Part shown: piece after piece, positions 13,086 to 13,967 of the stretch
Layout of the letters: each line of letters starts with the position of its first letter
Position numbering within the stretch: position 1 is the first letter of the stretch
Assembly (NCBI GenBank): GCA_946479475.1
Contig: CAMLGG010000137.1
Location: 1 to 13,967 of the forward strand
Length of the DNA stretch: 13,967 nt
Origin: an uncultured Ideonella sp.
GTDB taxonomy: Bacteria > Pseudomonadota > Gammaproteobacteria > Burkholderiales > Burkholderiaceae
Direction: 5' to 3'
Program-made: the position numbers and the translations under genes
Notes under the pieces: model-generated
Seen by the model: only the letters and a program-made list of their open reading frames with translations
Told to the model about the DNA's origin: nothing
Database searches by the model: none

Positions 13086-13091
13086 GACGAC

Positions 13092-13967
13092 TCAGGAGTT
13101 CTCGATGGGCACGCAGCCCGGCACCCGCCAGCGGGCGGCCAGGCCGTGGGTTTCGCGGCGCAAGCCGGCGCGCTCGGCCTCGGACAGCAGCGAAGGCCCG
13201 GGCGGCGCGGCGGAGATGGGCTGCAGAAGCCGCTCGTCGACCCTGGGTCGCGAAGCGGGCTGCGGCGACAGCAGGGCCTCGTCATACGGCTCGCCGATGA
13301 AGCCGCAGAGGGCCGACAGCGCTTCGGCCGGCGAGGCGGTGAGCCAGTCGTAGGGCACGACGAAGACCTGGCGCGGTGCGAAGGCCGGGCTCTCGCGCAG
13401 CGCGCGGTCGACGCGGCGCAGGCGCTGGACCAGTTCGTCGATGCCCAGTTCGAGCCAGCTCCAGGCCTCTCGCGGCTTGCCCAGGGCCTGCTCGCGGGCG
13501 AGGCGTCGGCGGTAGGAATCGGCGATCGCCACCGGCTCGCGTACGCAGGCCAGCACGCGGGCCTGCGGGAAGAGGTGGAACAGGCGCGGCAGGCAGAGCA
13601 CGTGGGTCGGCGTCTTCTCCAGCAGGCGGCGGCCGGGATAGGTCTCGTGCGCGGCGAAGGCGAGGAAGGCGCGGACGAGATCGTCGTCCTCCATCGCATC
13701 GACCGCCCCGCCGGAGAGCCGGCCCACCCACGCACGCAGCCGCGAGAGCGCCTCGCGCCCGCCCAAGTAGGCCCGCTGCATCGGGGGCGGCGGATCGGCC
13801 AGCCATTCGCGCGTCCGGCTGAAGATGAAGGTCTCGTGGACGTCCGGCACCGGCGCGAGGGCCGGGAGCCGGGCCAGCGCAAGCTGCAATGCCGAAGTGC
13901 CGCTGCGCTCGTGGCCGCAGACGAAGACCGGGCGCGCCGCGGCGGCCCAGGCACGCAAAGCGCCGAG
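13092..13967 (-). CDS. Sulfotransferase family protein (5' end at or beyond window edge)
   Basis: Resembles PAPS-dependent sulfotransferases, which transfer sulfate to hydroxyl or amino groups of carbohydrates, lipids or peptides. The N-terminal part has a P-loop-like 5'-phosphosulfate motif VFVCGHERSGTSAL. EKTPTHVLCLPRLF follows, and then FPQARVLACVREPVAIADSY, which holds the 3'-phosphate-binding Arg. The Trp- and Arg-rich middle and the C-terminal RWRVPGCVPIENS show no clear acceptor signature, so the substrate is unknown. The only in-frame starts within the window are weak (TTG at 13958), and the frame stays open to base 13967, so the true start may lie outside. It is followed by yaaA six bases downstream; no polysaccharide genes are near. 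Confidence 0.82.
   Translation of the reverse strand, partial: LGALRAWAAAARPVFVCGHERSGTSALQLALARLPALAPVPDVHETFIFSRTREWLADPPPPMQRAYLGGREALSRLRAWVGRLSGGAVDAMEDDDLVRAFLAFAAHETYPGRRLLEKTPTHVLCLPRLFHLFPQARVLACVREPVAIADSYRRRLAREQALGKPREAWSWLELGIDELVQRLRRVDRALRESPAFAPRQVFVVPYDWLTASPAEALSALCGFIGEPYDEALLSPQPASRPRVDERLLQPISAAPPGPSLLSEAERAGLRRETHGLAARWRVPGCVPIENS

Noticed and set aside
1..13967. Mobile island, CRISPR array, toxin-antitoxin or defence system
   Set aside because: No transposase, integrase, phage or nuclease-effector gene was recognised, no spaced repeat array is present, and base composition is uniformly GC-rich apart from short promoter stretches.

Overview
The window is about 14 kb of very GC-rich, densely packed chromosomal DNA. 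Gene content (MutL with an endonuclease-type motif, GluQ, TrhO, YaaA, the LysR/pirin pair, DUF2189, DUF599) and protein style point to a betaproteobacterium of the order Burkholderiales, probably near the Rubrivivax/Leptothrix/Roseateles group. That placement is inferred from family knowledge and not from any search. I see no rRNA, tRNA, CRISPR, insertion sequence or prophage gene.

Layout. 1-1790 (+): the 3' part of mutL, then five bases later an RluF-like 23S rRNA pseudouridine synthase. 1798-4446 (-): a compact unit of a LysR regulator, gluQ and a two-domain FKBP prolyl isomerase. 4535-5996 (+): a pirin, divergent from the LysR gene, then a DUF599 membrane protein. 5986-8642 (-): trhO, an alpha/beta hydrolase overlapping it by four bases, then an orphan periplasmic solute-binding protein. 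8755-9522 (+): a DUF2189 membrane protein. 9527-10372 (-): a prolyl-4-hydroxylase-like dioxygenase. 10391-10558: an intergenic stretch rich in hairpins and direct repeats. 10559-11200 (-) and 11332-12363 (+): a divergent pair of an F420-reductase-like NADP oxidoreductase and a CrgA-type LysR regulator. 12300-13967 (-): yaaA behind a sulfotransferase whose start lies at or beyond the window edge.

Genes meet tail to tail four times with almost no space: a 7-bp gap at 1790/1798, an 11-bp overlap at 5986-5996, a 4-bp gap at 9522/9527 and a 64-bp overlap at 12300-12363. Several genes lack a clear Shine-Dalgarno sequence and instead carry a -10-like hexamer 6-8 bases before the start codon, which suggests leaderless transcription.

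I do not see a new multi-gene system; most of this is ordinary housekeeping sequence. The points most worth a second look are: two tandem Fnr-type boxes between trhO and the DUF2189 gene; perfect palindromes lying over the start codons of the dioxygenase and DUF599 genes; an FKBP made of two nearly identical tandem domains; a MutL lacking the Cys-His pair of a conserved endonuclease-site motif; and a repeated hairpin element at 10444-10531.
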